Below are positions 1 to 5,934 of a stretch of DNA of 8,244 nucleotides, piece after piece. How positions within the stretch are numbered: position 1 is the stretch's first letter; each line of letters opens with the position of its first letter. Where the stretch lies: NCBI GenBank assembly GCA_003096235.1, contig PIXT01000079.1:1-8244 (forward strand). Reading direction: 5' to 3'. The translations under genes were made by a program, and so were the position numbers. The notes beneath the pieces were generated by a model. It worked only from the letters and a program-made list of their open reading frames with translations, ran no database searches and was not told the DNA's origin. Source of the DNA: Candidatus Bathyarchaeum sp. GTDB lineage: Archaea; Thermoproteota; Bathyarchaeia; Bathyarchaeales; Bathyarchaeaceae.

Positions 1-351
1 ATTATTTATAGAATTTGCGTGCGTGTGCCTGCATGTGTGCTTGTGGGTTTGACCCGTGAGGTGATTAAGTACGAGAAAAATGAGAAAACAAGAGAAAAAA
101 ACTAAAAGGTGTTAGTGAAAACGAGAACAATAAAGCAAGTAAGCACGTTTGGGGATTAAAAGTTATCCCACAATTACCTCAATTATAAGCTCTTGGCGCA
201 CTCGGCGTTTTCCTAAAAATTAAAACTTTGTAATAAAGTAGGTTAAGGGTCACTAACATTGATTTATTTGGTGCGCACAACTGAAAAGGAATTGTTTTAC
301 AGTTCTATGAACGGTTTCATGATGAATTAAAAGCTTATTTGTCCAAATTGC

Positions 352-362
352 TTGTATTAAAT
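352..362 (+). promoter_or_regulatory. Candidate TATA box of the ABC exporter operon
   Basis: The stretch TTGTATTAAAT is the best TATA-like element upstream of the ATPase start at 450. An archaeal start site about 25 bp downstream would fall near 383, leaving a leader of roughly 65 nt that ends in a good Shine-Dalgarno sequence. The position is inferred from spacing only. Confidence 0.35.
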
Positions 363-364
363 TA

Positions 365-425
365 CCTGTTTAATGTCATGCATGGTTTGACCAAACAGGA
401 ATGCGTCAAACAAGCTAGTTACTAG
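365..425. promoter_or_regulatory. Cluster of overlapping inverted repeats, candidate operator
   Basis: Four perfect inverted repeats overlap here: CCTGTTT (365-371) with AAACAGG (393-399); GTTTG (385-389) with CAAAC (392-396); GTTTGAC (385-391) with GTCAAAC (405-411); and CTAGT-T-ACTAG (415-425). They lie between the candidate TATA box and the ribosome binding site of the ABC exporter, around the predicted transcription start. That is where archaeal repressors often bind. No regulator is assigned. The repeats are seen directly; the operator role is inferred. Confidence 0.4.
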
Positions 426-431
426 TTTCCC

Positions 432-444
432 AGAAGGAGAAGGA
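432..444 (+). promoter_or_regulatory. Ribosome binding site that fixes a TTG start
   Basis: AGAAGGAGAAGGA is a strong purine-rich Shine-Dalgarno sequence ending 5 nt before the TTG at 450. The nearby ATG at 454 is in another frame, so this site supports TTG as the true start of the ATPase. Confidence 0.7.
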
Positions 445-449
445 TACAC

Positions 450-1406
450 TTGAATGATATTGAAGTAGAAAATGTGACTAAACGTTTCGAAGATATGGTG
501 GCAGTTGACAGCATCTCCATGAGTGTTGCAAAAGGAGAACTGTTCGGTCTGCTAGGTCCCAACGGCGCAGGCAAGTCCACACTCACAAAGATGATGTCAG
601 GAATGCTAAATCCCACATCAGGCACAATCAAAGTGGGAAACTATAGCATTCAAAAGGAGTCTATGAAAGTCAAAGAAATACTTGGAGTTGTCCCCCAAGA
701 CATTGTATTATACGATTACTTGAATGCAAAAGAAAATCTCTCGTTTTATGGTAGAATTTATGGCTTGTCAGGAAAAAAACTCAAAACCCGAATTGATGAG
801 CTGCTAAACTTTACACAACTAGATGAGAAGGCAGTTAAACGGCATGTTTCCACATATTCGGGAGGAATGAAACGCCGAGTAAACATCGCCGCAGCATTGC
901 TACATGAACCTCAAGTTATATTGCTTGACGAGCCCACTGCTGGACTTGACCCCCAGAACAAGCATGCTCTTTGGGAAATCATTGAGTCGTTAAAGAATCA
1001 GGGGAAGACAATCGTGTTGACGACGCACATGATGGATGAGGCAGAGGAACTGTGCAGCAGAGTTGCAATTATGGATCATGGCAAAATTATTGCATTAGGT
1101 AGTCCAAGTCAGCTAATAAAGAAGGTTAAGATGGAGAATACGATAACGGTGGTGCCTGACAAAGCGTCTCCTAAACTTGTTGAGCGAATTAAGAGCATTT
1201 CTGGTGTCAAAAATGTGTATACTGCCCAAGATGAAACCGAAAAAACAGAGGCAATAAAAGTGATTACAGACAATGCAGACGACATACTTCCCGATGTAGT
1301 ATCAGTCATCGTAAAAGATGGAACAAAGGTTTTGTCTGTTCAGCTTTCACGAGTAACACTCGAGGACGTGTTTATTGCGCTTACAGGAAGGAGCCTAAGG
1401 GAGTAA
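450..1406 (+). CDS. ABC-2 type exporter, ATP-binding subunit
   Basis: This 318-residue ATPase powers an ABC-2 exporter from the cytoplasmic face of the membrane. All nucleotide-binding motifs are intact: Walker A GPNGAGKST (36-44), Q-loop glutamine Q83, signature YSGGM (136-140), Walker B ending LLDEP (158-162), D-loop AGLD (164-167) and switch histidine H193. After about residue 210 there is a C-terminal extension of roughly 100 residues ending in VTLEDVFIALTGR, typical of DrrA/CcmA-like exporters with a DUF4162-like tail. The start is TTG, chosen because of the strong ribosome binding site before it. The permease gene follows after 7 bp, so the two form an operon. The substrate cannot be told from the sequence; drugs, lipids or other hydrophobic compounds are usual for the family. 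Confidence 0.93.
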   Translation: MNDIEVENVTKRFEDMVAVDSISMSVAKGELFGLLGPNGAGKSTLTKMMSGMLNPTSGTIKVGNYSIQKESMKVKEILGVVPQDIVLYDYLNAKENLSFYGRIYGLSGKKLKTRIDELLNFTQLDEKAVKRHVSTYSGGMKRRVNIAAALLHEPQVILLDEPTAGLDPQNKHALWEIIESLKNQGKTIVLTTHMMDEAEELCSRVAIMDHGKIIALGSPSQLIKKVKMENTITVVPDKASPKLVERIKSISGVKNVYTAQDETEKTEAIKVITDNADDILPDVVSVIVKDGTKVLSVQLSRVTLEDVFIALTGRSLRE

Positions 1407-1413
1407 AAACAAG

Positions 1414-2676
1414 ATGAAAGTAAAAAGAGCAATCAATCAAATTGCTGCAGTTGCAAAAACCGATTTTCTGGGAGTCCTCAGAAACAAAACTGCAATCTTT
1501 TTCACGTTACTTTTTCCGCTGTTTTTCATAATTATTATCGGATTCACTTTTGGTCAATCGGGAACAACACAAGCAAGCAACATTGTTGTTGGCGTGGTCA
1601 ACCTTGACGGAGAGCTGATTGCCGTAAACAATGCCACATCTAGCAACGGGACAATTGGTGAGCTGTTTATTGAGGCATTAGAATCTGTAAATTTCACGGT
1701 TTATGGTTATGGAGATTACGGCGACAGAGACACCAACGGAACAGCAGCATACGCAATTAGTCGCGGGGACATAGATGCAATCGTTGTTATTCCCGCCAAC
1801 TTCACAGAGACACTCAGCTTCCAATACACAGACAACATTGGAGTGCCAGTTCCAACAAAATCTAGTCTTGAACTATCCGTTGACCCAACCGACACCACTG
1901 GCGCCATGATAACCCAGCAAAGCATTCTCGGCTTTACTTCAGGATTTGTGAAACAATATCAACAGGTTGCCATTGCACAGGCTCCAGCAGACATGCAAGC
2001 ATACATACAAGTTCTCGCTGACCCCATCACAGTTTCAATTAGTAACGCAGAAGTAACAGAGGACGAGCTGAAATGGATAGATTACATGGTTCCGGGCACG
2101 CTGGGTCTTGTTCTTCTTTGGAGCGGACTAAACCATGCATCCATGACAATCGCAACAGAACGCACCAAAGGAACATTCCAACGAATGGTCATAGCCCCCA
2201 TCTCACCCAGCATCGTGCTGCTTGGCAAATTTATTTCCAACTTGGCTCTAGTCTACATGTCAGGCTTTATCATGCTCGTTAGCGGAGTACTTCTGTTTCA
2301 AGTGAACCTTTACTGGAACATCCCAGTAATCATCTTGGCAATCTTTTTGGGGTCACTCTCTGCTATTGGAATTGGACTGATAATCTCGTCTGTAGCAAAA
2401 AACGAAGAAGCAGCAAACTCAATCGCCGTAATAATCAGTGTCCCACTCCAGTTCTTCATCGGAGCATTCTTTCCACTTGACATTATGCCAGAAGCTGCCC
2501 AAGCATTCGGCGAAGCTTTACCATTCACAAAACTGGTCAACGCCATGAAAGATATAATGACACGAAACTTGCCGCTTGATGCAGTGATTCCAGAAATTGT
2601 TTACCTAACAGTTTCAGGTCTGATACTGTTTAGCATAGGAACAATAGCGTACAGAATGGCTCTAAAGAGGCTGTAA
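1414..2676 (+). CDS. ABC-2 type exporter, membrane permease subunit
   Basis: This 420-residue integral membrane protein is the partner of the ATPase just upstream. Visible hydrophobic segments are about 28-47, 224-242, 274-296, 303-326, 333-352 and 393-413, six in all. Between the first and second is an extracytoplasmic domain of about 175 residues (50-223), the layout of the ABC2_membrane_3/YhgE-DrrB type. The region after the second helix contains ERTKGTFQRMVIAPIS followed by GK (249-272), the conserved coupling segment of ABC-2 permeases. A Shine-Dalgarno sequence AAGGGAG (1397-1403) overlaps the stop of the ATPase gene and lies 10 nt before the ATG, which suggests translational coupling. 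Length is usual for the family. The transported substrate is unknown. Confidence 0.9.
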   Translation: MKVKRAINQIAAVAKTDFLGVLRNKTAIFFTLLFPLFFIIIIGFTFGQSGTTQASNIVVGVVNLDGELIAVNNATSSNGTIGELFIEALESVNFTVYGYGDYGDRDTNGTAAYAISRGDIDAIVVIPANFTETLSFQYTDNIGVPVPTKSSLELSVDPTDTTGAMITQQSILGFTSGFVKQYQQVAIAQAPADMQAYIQVLADPITVSISNAEVTEDELKWIDYMVPGTLGLVLLWSGLNHASMTIATERTKGTFQRMVIAPISPSIVLLGKFISNLALVYMSGFIMLVSGVLLFQVNLYWNIPVIILAIFLGSLSAIGIGLIISSVAKNEEAANSIAVIISVPLQFFIGAFFPLDIMPEAAQAFGEALPFTKLVNAMKDIMTRNLPLDAVIPEIVYLTVSGLILFSIGTIAYRMALKRL

Positions 2677-2687
2677 GTAACTCAGCA

Positions 2688-2697
2688 CATTTATTAG
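2688..2697 (+). promoter_or_regulatory. Weak candidate TATA box for the Nfu-type gene
   Basis: CATTTATTAG lies about 40 bp before the ATG at 2733 in the 56-bp gap after the permease. It could give a short leader carrying the GGGGT element at 2721-2725. Read-through from the exporter operon is equally possible. Confidence 0.25.
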
Positions 2698-2732
2698 ATT
2701 CAAACGACAAACTATTAGTTGGGGTAATTTGT

Positions 2733-2966
2733 ATGGCAAAGACAATCAAAGAACAGGTAGCGCAATGCATCGAAGAAGTTAGACCACAATTGCAAGCTGA
2801 CGGCGGAGACATAGAACTTGTAGACGTAGAAAACGGCACCGCAAAAGTGAAACTTAAGGGCGCATGCGATGGATGCCCAATGTCGGGTATGACTATGCAG
2901 TGGGGCGTCGAAAACTGCATAAAGAAACGTGTCCCAGAAATAAAAAAAGTTGAAGTTGTTCGCTAA
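2733..2966 (+). CDS. Nfu-type (NifU C-terminal domain) Fe-S cluster scaffold or carrier
   Basis: This 77-residue protein consists almost wholly of a NifU C-terminal (Nfu) domain. Such proteins bind a labile [4Fe-4S] cluster between two subunits and pass it to client enzymes. The sequence shows an early helix ending in RPQLQADGGDIELV (17-30), then the diagnostic CDGCPMS (45-51) with cysteines C45 and C48, and a C-terminal helix and strand ending VPEIKKVEVV. Residue C62 is additional and not part of the usual motif. A GGGGT element lies 7 nt upstream of the ATG. It stands 56 bp after the exporter permease on the same strand, and no other Fe-S assembly gene is nearby. Candidate clients in the window include the hybrid cluster protein, but that link is only inferred. 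Confidence 0.9.
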   Translation: MAKTIKEQVAQCIEEVRPQLQADGGDIELVDVENGTAKVKLKGACDGCPMSGMTMQWGVENCIKKRVPEIKKVEVVR

Positions 2967-3061
2967 AAAAAGTTCAACAGCAAGCACAAAGTACATGGAC
3001 ACAACACAGGGCACACCGCCAAAACAGAAATTTTAAAATTAAACAATACTACGCATGAAAT

Positions 3062-3100
3062 ATTTTTGGGTCAGGCACAAAATAGAAAACGCACTTTTTT
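3062..3100 (+). terminator. T-rich candidate terminator after the Nfu-type gene
   Basis: Two T-tracts, one at 3063-3067 and six Ts at 3095-3100, lie 95-135 nt after the stop of the Nfu-type gene. Archaeal RNA polymerase can terminate at such tracts without a hairpin. No strong stem precedes them. Confidence 0.3.
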
Positions 3101-3212
3101 GTTCAGGTTCGGATTGGGATTAGCAAGCTTATCAATTAGTATACCAAGGTCACAAACATTAAACTGCCAAACAATCAGAACAAAGTAAATCCAAAGAACT
3201 AGGGTAATCCGT

Positions 3213-3401
3213 TTGAAGCTACGAAGAAAGGCTCTGATGCCCATCGGCGTAACAAGCATACTTACAATCATAGTGCTGCAGCTTACTTCACAGACGATAC
3301 TGCTAAACAGTTTTGCCACACTTGAAAATGAGGAGTTTAGACCAATTCCAGAAAGCTTACTGGAACAACTCACACAGGACAATAAAAGCCTGCAAAATTA
3401 A
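3213..3401 (+). CDS. Possible small single-span membrane protein
   Basis: I do not recognise this 62-residue product. It has a positively charged N-terminus (KLRRK), one hydrophobic stretch at about residues 10-33 that could span the membrane or act as an uncleaved signal, and an acidic, polar tail (37-62) with PIPES. The start is TTG, with AGGGT (3201-3205) 7 nt upstream. Codon choice (ACA, ATA, AGA, CTG) resembles that of the exporter genes. A 103-codon open frame on the opposite strand (3071-3382) overlaps it, but that product is serine- and cysteine-rich in the overlap, as antisense shadows often are. The lack of a clear family and the short length keep this tentative. Confidence 0.45.
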   Translation: MKLRRKALMPIGVTSILTIIVLQLTSQTILLNSFATLENEEFRPIPESLLEQLTQDNKSLQN

Positions 3402-3425
3402 CTTCATTGTTAACCTATGTTAATA

Positions 3426-3446
3426 AGGGACAAAATAGGGACAAAT
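3426..3446. repeat. Short tandem repeat, two copies
   Basis: AGGGACAAAAT (3426-3436) is followed at once by AGGGACAAAT (3437-3446). The repeat lies between the small membrane ORF and the end of the TFB gene. It could be a binding site or a chance duplication. Confidence 0.4.
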
Positions 3447-3460
3447 AATGGGCAATTTAC

Positions 3461-3466
3461 TTTTTT
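3461..3466 (+). terminator. T-tract terminator candidate after the small ORF
   Basis: Six consecutive Ts lie about 60 nt after the stop at 3401, in a suitable place to end a rightward transcript before the convergent TFB gene. No hairpin is evident. Confidence 0.3.
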
Positions 3467-3561
3467 CATGAAAATCTTGGTTTAAGCTTGAAATCATGAT
3501 TGTTTGGGTGTTTTGAGAGTGAAAAAGTTGGGTTAGTTAGGTGTTAAATTTTTGTAGTATC

Positions 3562-3578
3562 TTTTTACCGTAAAAAAA
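3562..3578 (-). terminator. Terminator at the 3' end of the TFB gene
   Basis: TTTTTA (3562-3567) and TAAAAA (3571-3576) form a small inverted repeat with a 3-nt spacer. On the minus strand the A run at 3572-3578 reads as seven Ts starting 7 nt after the TFB stop codon. The symmetry would let it act on both convergent transcripts. Confidence 0.5.
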
Positions 3579-3584
3579 TAAGGT

Positions 3585-4529
3585 TTAGAGGTAGATTATA
3601 AACTGTAGGCGTTCAATTAGTTCTTTGTAGCGGTTTCTTATGGTTACTTCTGTTACTTGGGCAATCTCTGAAATCTCTCTTTGTGTTTTTCTTTCTCCAG
3701 TTAATATGGAAGCAATATAGCTTGTTGCTGCTGCAATACCTGCTGGTCCTCTTCCGGAAGTAAGTTTCAATTCCTTGGCTGTAGCGAGAATCTTGTGAGC
3801 AATCTCTTCAGAATTTCCTTCCATCGTTAGCAGATTAGCGAATTTGATTATATATTGGCTAGTTTTTACGGGTTGAATAAAATAGTTGAGTTCTTTTAAT
3901 AGGAAACGGTAGCTTCGCGCAACCTCTTTTTTGTCTGCTGGTGAAGCCTGAGAGATGTCTTCCAAAGTTCTTGCTAGTTCACATTGTCGGCAAGCCACAT
4001 AAATAGCGGCTGCTGTTACGCCTTGAATAGACCTTCCACGTATGAGACGTGCCTTGACTGCTTTTCGATAAATAACTGAAGCGTTTTCTAGAATGTGTTT
4101 AGGTAAATTGAGATTGTTTGTCATCTTTGATATTTCAGAAAGTGCAAATGCAAGGTTTCTTTCCGTAGCATCCGAAACCCTAATTCGTCTTTGCCACTTC
4201 CTTAACCTATAAATTTGAGCCTTCTGACCATGAGGGAGTCTTTGACCATGGACATCTCGATCATGCCAGTCAATCGTAGTAGAAAGACCCTTATCATGAA
4301 TTGTAAATGTGGCTGGAGCACCAGCTCGTGCACGTTTTTCAAGTTGCTCGCTATCAAAGGCTCTCCATTCTGGTCCTTGATTTGTCAGTTCTTCGACAAT
4401 AACATAACCACAGCCCATACACACAATTTCAGCAGATTCATAGTCTTTCATTATACGAGTGCTTCCACATTCTGGGCACCTTCGAGTGGTCAAAGATAGG
4501 GGTATGTTTTCTGTTGTCATTTTTTTCAT
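3585..4529 (-). CDS. tfb: Transcription initiation factor IIB (TFB)
   Basis: TFB bridges TBP-bound promoter DNA and RNA polymerase in archaea. The 314-residue protein has the full domain order. A zinc ribbon uses C18-X2-C21 and C37-X2-C40. The B-reader/linker region includes GPEWRAFD (52-59) and RAGAP (68-72). Two cyclin repeats follow, at about 120-205 and 215-310; the second contains TSGRGPAGIAAATSYIAS and ends in a helix-turn-helix that contacts the BRE. Length is typical. The first ATG (4529) has no Shine-Dalgarno before it, and a TATA element 33 bp upstream predicts a nearly leaderless mRNA; M4 (4520) is an alternative start. It is encoded alone, facing away from the histidine kinase remnant. 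Whether it is the only TFB or one of several paralogs in the genome cannot be told. Confidence 0.97.
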   Translation of the reverse strand: MKKMTTENIPLSLTTRRCPECGSTRIMKDYESAEIVCMGCGYVIVEELTNQGPEWRAFDSEQLEKRARAGAPATFTIHDKGLSTTIDWHDRDVHGQRLPHGQKAQIYRLRKWQRRIRVSDATERNLAFALSEISKMTNNLNLPKHILENASVIYRKAVKARLIRGRSIQGVTAAAIYVACRQCELARTLEDISQASPADKKEVARSYRFLLKELNYFIQPVKTSQYIIKFANLLTMEGNSEEIAHKILATAKELKLTSGRGPAGIAAATSYIASILTGERKTQREISEIAQVTEVTIRNRYKELIERLQFIIYL

Positions 4530-4558
4530 TCTATATAATCAAAATTTAGATTAGATTA

Positions 4559-4565
4559 CATATAG
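4559..4565 (-). promoter_or_regulatory. TATA box of the TFB gene
   Basis: On the minus strand this reads CTATATG. Its centre is 33 bp from the ATG at 4529, so a start site 22-27 bp downstream gives a leader of only about 6-11 nt. That fits the absence of a ribosome binding site. A second TATA-like run at 4532-4541 is too close to the ATG to serve it. Confidence 0.5.
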
Positions 4566-4675
4566 ACATGATTAACTAGCTGTTCTGTGTGTTATTAATG
4601 TATGGTTCACAGCTACGTAAGGTGAGGATGTAGGACCGAAGACATTTCTCTTGTCCCGTATTTTGCGTATTCCCC

Positions 4676-4750
4676 TCTCAATAATTTTCCGAAGGGCTTC
4701 AGCGATAAAGAACCTGCTGATCAGAGCCCCAAAAGAGGAAAATTGTGAGA
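4676..4750. repeat. Nested imperfect palindrome, possible structured RNA
   Basis: Complementary arms pair in order across 75 bp: TCTCA (4676-4680) with TGAGA (4746-4750); AATTTTCC (4683-4690) with GGAAAATT (4737-4744); GGGCT (4694-4698) with AGCCC (4725-4729); CAGC (4700-4703) with GCTG (4716-4719). The terminal loop is 12 nt. Internal loops separate the stems. It lies between the TFB promoter and the histidine kinase remnant. It could be a small RNA, a protein site or the relic of a small inverted-repeat element. No match to a known RNA family was recognised. Confidence 0.4.
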
Positions 4751-4764
4751 AAAAGCCAATATAG

Positions 4765-5180
4765 CATTTATATTTTCTCCTGTCAGTTCAAGAAGAAGTT
4801 ATGTTTCTTGGATTAAGCAACATTGATTCGTGAATGACTGTGACGGCTTGACATTGTTGGCTGATCCGCTTCTGCGACAACTTTTCTATAATCTGATTCA
4901 CAACTCGGTGGTACATGGAGAAAGGGTTAACCAAATTCGAGTTTACTTCAAAGAACAGGAAGAGCAGCTTAAGCTCTGATCTACGAGGATAACGGAGTTG
5001 GCATACCTGAAGATGAAAAAGAAAAAATCTTTGGGGAATGCTACGGCAAAGGCACAGGCTATGGTCTATATCTAATAAAAAGCGGTGAAACTTACGGCTG
5101 GACAATACAAGAAACAGGCAAAAAGGGTAAAGGTGCACAATTTGTCATGACAATACCTAAAATGAACAGAAACAAAAAAA
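4765..5180 (+). pseudogene. Remnant of a sensor histidine kinase (ATPase domain)
   Basis: Three + strand frames read in succession give the C-terminal ATP-binding domain of a PAS-type archaeal sensor kinase. The first piece (frame from 4765) reads VQEEVMFLGLSNID and stops at TGA 4831. The next, from 4830, gives GLTLLADPLLRQLFYNLI then HNSVVHG, the N-box, and stops at TGA 4977. The last, from 4976, gives YEDNGVGIP (G1 box), YGKGTGYGLYLIK (G2 box) and GKGAQFVMTIP. Each junction looks like loss of one base. The last frame also lacks a stop where the domain should end and stays open into the antisense of the cupin gene. The dimerisation/phospho-acceptor histidine region and all sensor domains are missing. 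It therefore cannot make a working kinase. Sequencing error could explain one frameshift, but not the missing N-terminus. Confidence 0.85.
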
Positions 5181-5220
5181 CAATTACTACATCAAGTAAC
5201 CTGTCAACCGACAAAAATTA
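5174..5220 (-). terminator. T-rich terminator after the cupin gene
   Basis: On the minus strand, five Ts (5213-5217) follow within a few bases of the cupin stop, and seven Ts (5174-5180) lie about 40 nt beyond it. Together they form a plausible intrinsic archaeal terminator for the hcp operon. Confidence 0.45.
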
Positions 5221-5559
5221 TTACCTAATCATTGTCAGAAGCATTTTGAACCGTGTAGTTGCCTTTAGTGCGTGGGGCTTGTTTGCGGGCATTATCAACA
5301 TCTCTCCAGCATTCAACTGAACCACTTTGCCAGACAGGGTCACTTCAACTGTGCCATCCAAACTGTACACTAAAGCATCAAAAGGTGCTGTATGCTCACT
5401 TAGTCCCTGACCAGCATCAAAAGCAAACAGTGTTACAGTTCCAGCATCCTTGTCAACTATTGTTCGACTAACCACAGACCCATCCTGATAATCAATCAAA
5501 TCAGCAAGCCTCACTGGCTGGGAAGCAACTTTAACAGTTCCTGTTTTGTTTTCGTTCAC
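5221..5559 (-). CDS. Small cupin-domain protein, third gene of the hcp operon
   Basis: This 112-residue protein is a single cupin barrel. Motif 1 covers GQGLSEHTAPFDALVYSLDG (50-69), and motif 2 runs GEMLIMPANKPHALKA (85-100) with H96, followed by RFKMLLTMIR at the C-terminus. Of the usual motif-1 HxH pair only H56 is present; residue 58 is alanine. Metal binding, if any, would use H56, H96 and perhaps D61. The start is GTG at 5559, supported by GAGGTGA (5566-5572) 6 nt upstream, a near-ideal Shine-Dalgarno. It lies 35 bp after the ArsR gene and should be co-transcribed with it. Small cupins of this style occur beside redox and metal genes, but the biochemical role of this one is not known. 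Confidence 0.85.
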   Translation of the reverse strand: MNENKTGTVKVASQPVRLADLIDYQDGSVVSRTIVDKDAGTVTLFAFDAGQGLSEHTAPFDALVYSLDGTVEVTLSGKVVQLNAGEMLIMPANKPHALKATTRFKMLLTMIR

Positions 5560-5594
5560 AATTTTTCACCTCACTACAAGCAAACTACAAACGA

Positions 5595-5915
5595 TTAGTT
5601 TTCTTTAAGGTGGCACTTTCCGCCTGTTGGACAGAACTTTTCAGCATGATTCTCAACCGCTTTGAAGAGTGCACCCATAGTTTCTTTGTTAACAGAATAG
5701 ATGCGCTTTTTTCCGTCTCGTTTAGTGTAAACGAAATTGCATTCAAGAAGTGGCTTAAGGTTATGCGAAACCATGCTTTGTTCTTGTCCAAGAGCTTCCG
5801 CGAGTTCATTTACGCTCATCGCCTTTTTCATCAACTGCTCCAGCACAGCTAACCGTGTAGGATTTGCCAGATTCACAAAGAACCTGTAGCAGGTTTCGCT
5901 TAACCCTTTCTTCAT
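5595..5915 (-). CDS. ArsR/SmtB-family transcriptional repressor, second gene of the hcp operon
   Basis: This 106-residue protein has the winged helix-turn-helix of ArsR/SmtB repressors: ANPTRLAVLEQLM (17-29), recognition region SVNELAEALGQEQSMVSHNL (34-53), then a wing around KRDGKKRIYSVN (65-76). Family members are dimers that leave DNA on binding a metal or on thiol modification. The classic alpha-3 metal motif ELCVCDL is absent; the matching stretch is ELAEALG. Four cysteines remain: C9, C59, C95 and C101, the last two in a C-terminal CPTGGKCH tail that could bind a metal or Fe-S cluster or form a disulfide. The gene begins 19 bp after hcp, with only a weak GGA (5921-5923) before its ATG. 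The dyad at the hcp promoter is its likely operator, making it an autoregulator. Confidence 0.9.
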   Translation of the reverse strand: MKKGLSETCYRFFVNLANPTRLAVLEQLMKKAMSVNELAEALGQEQSMVSHNLKPLLECNFVYTKRDGKKRIYSVNKETMGALFKAVENHAEKFCPTGGKCHLKEN

Positions 5916-5934
5916 AGTAATCCAACGTCTGTTT

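Larger units (their letters stand above)
1..449. other. Intergenic region without a supportable gene
   Basis: No convincing coding region lies here. The first 105 bases are open in frame 1 on the + strand and end in a lysine-rich tail at a TAA (103-105), but there is no start within the window and the protein is not recognisable. The opening 45 bases are GT-rich. Two small inverted repeats are visible: GGGT-TTG-ACCC (45-55) and GGGAT...ATCCC (152-169). A third set, ATGAA/TTCAT/ATGAA (307-326), is close-packed. The last 90 bases carry the promoter and inverted repeats listed separately. On the minus strand, positions 1-12 read TCTATAAATAAT, a TATA-like element that could serve a gene outside the window. 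Confidence 0.6.

Noticed and set aside
1..105. Open frame on the + strand ending in a lysine-rich tail
   Set aside because: Only 34 codons are visible, the start is absent, the first half is GT-repeat-like and no family is recognisable, so a truncated gene cannot be claimed.
2715..3014. Minus-strand open frames opposite the Nfu-type gene
   Set aside because: They are antisense to a protein with an intact CDGCPMS motif and have cysteine/phenylalanine-rich shadow composition.
3055..3123. 22-codon + strand frame MKYFWVRHKIENALFCSGSD...
   Set aside because: Too short, no ribosome binding site and no sign of coding constraint; likely chance.
3102..3125. T-arm-like GGTTCGGATTGGG suggesting a tRNA
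   Set aside because: No acceptor, anticodon or D-arm pairing could be assembled around it.
3071..3382. 103-codon minus-strand open frame
   Set aside because: Its first part is the antisense of the 62-residue + strand frame and is rich in serine and cysteine, as shadows often are. It has no recognisable domain or ribosome binding site.
4532..4541. TATA-like run just before the TFB start
   Set aside because: It is only a few bases from the ATG, so a start site 25 bp downstream would fall inside the coding region beyond both candidate methionines.
4788..5138. 116-codon minus-strand open frame
   Set aside because: It is antisense to the histidine kinase relic, whose N, G1 and G2 boxes are clear on the + strand; the minus product has no family features.
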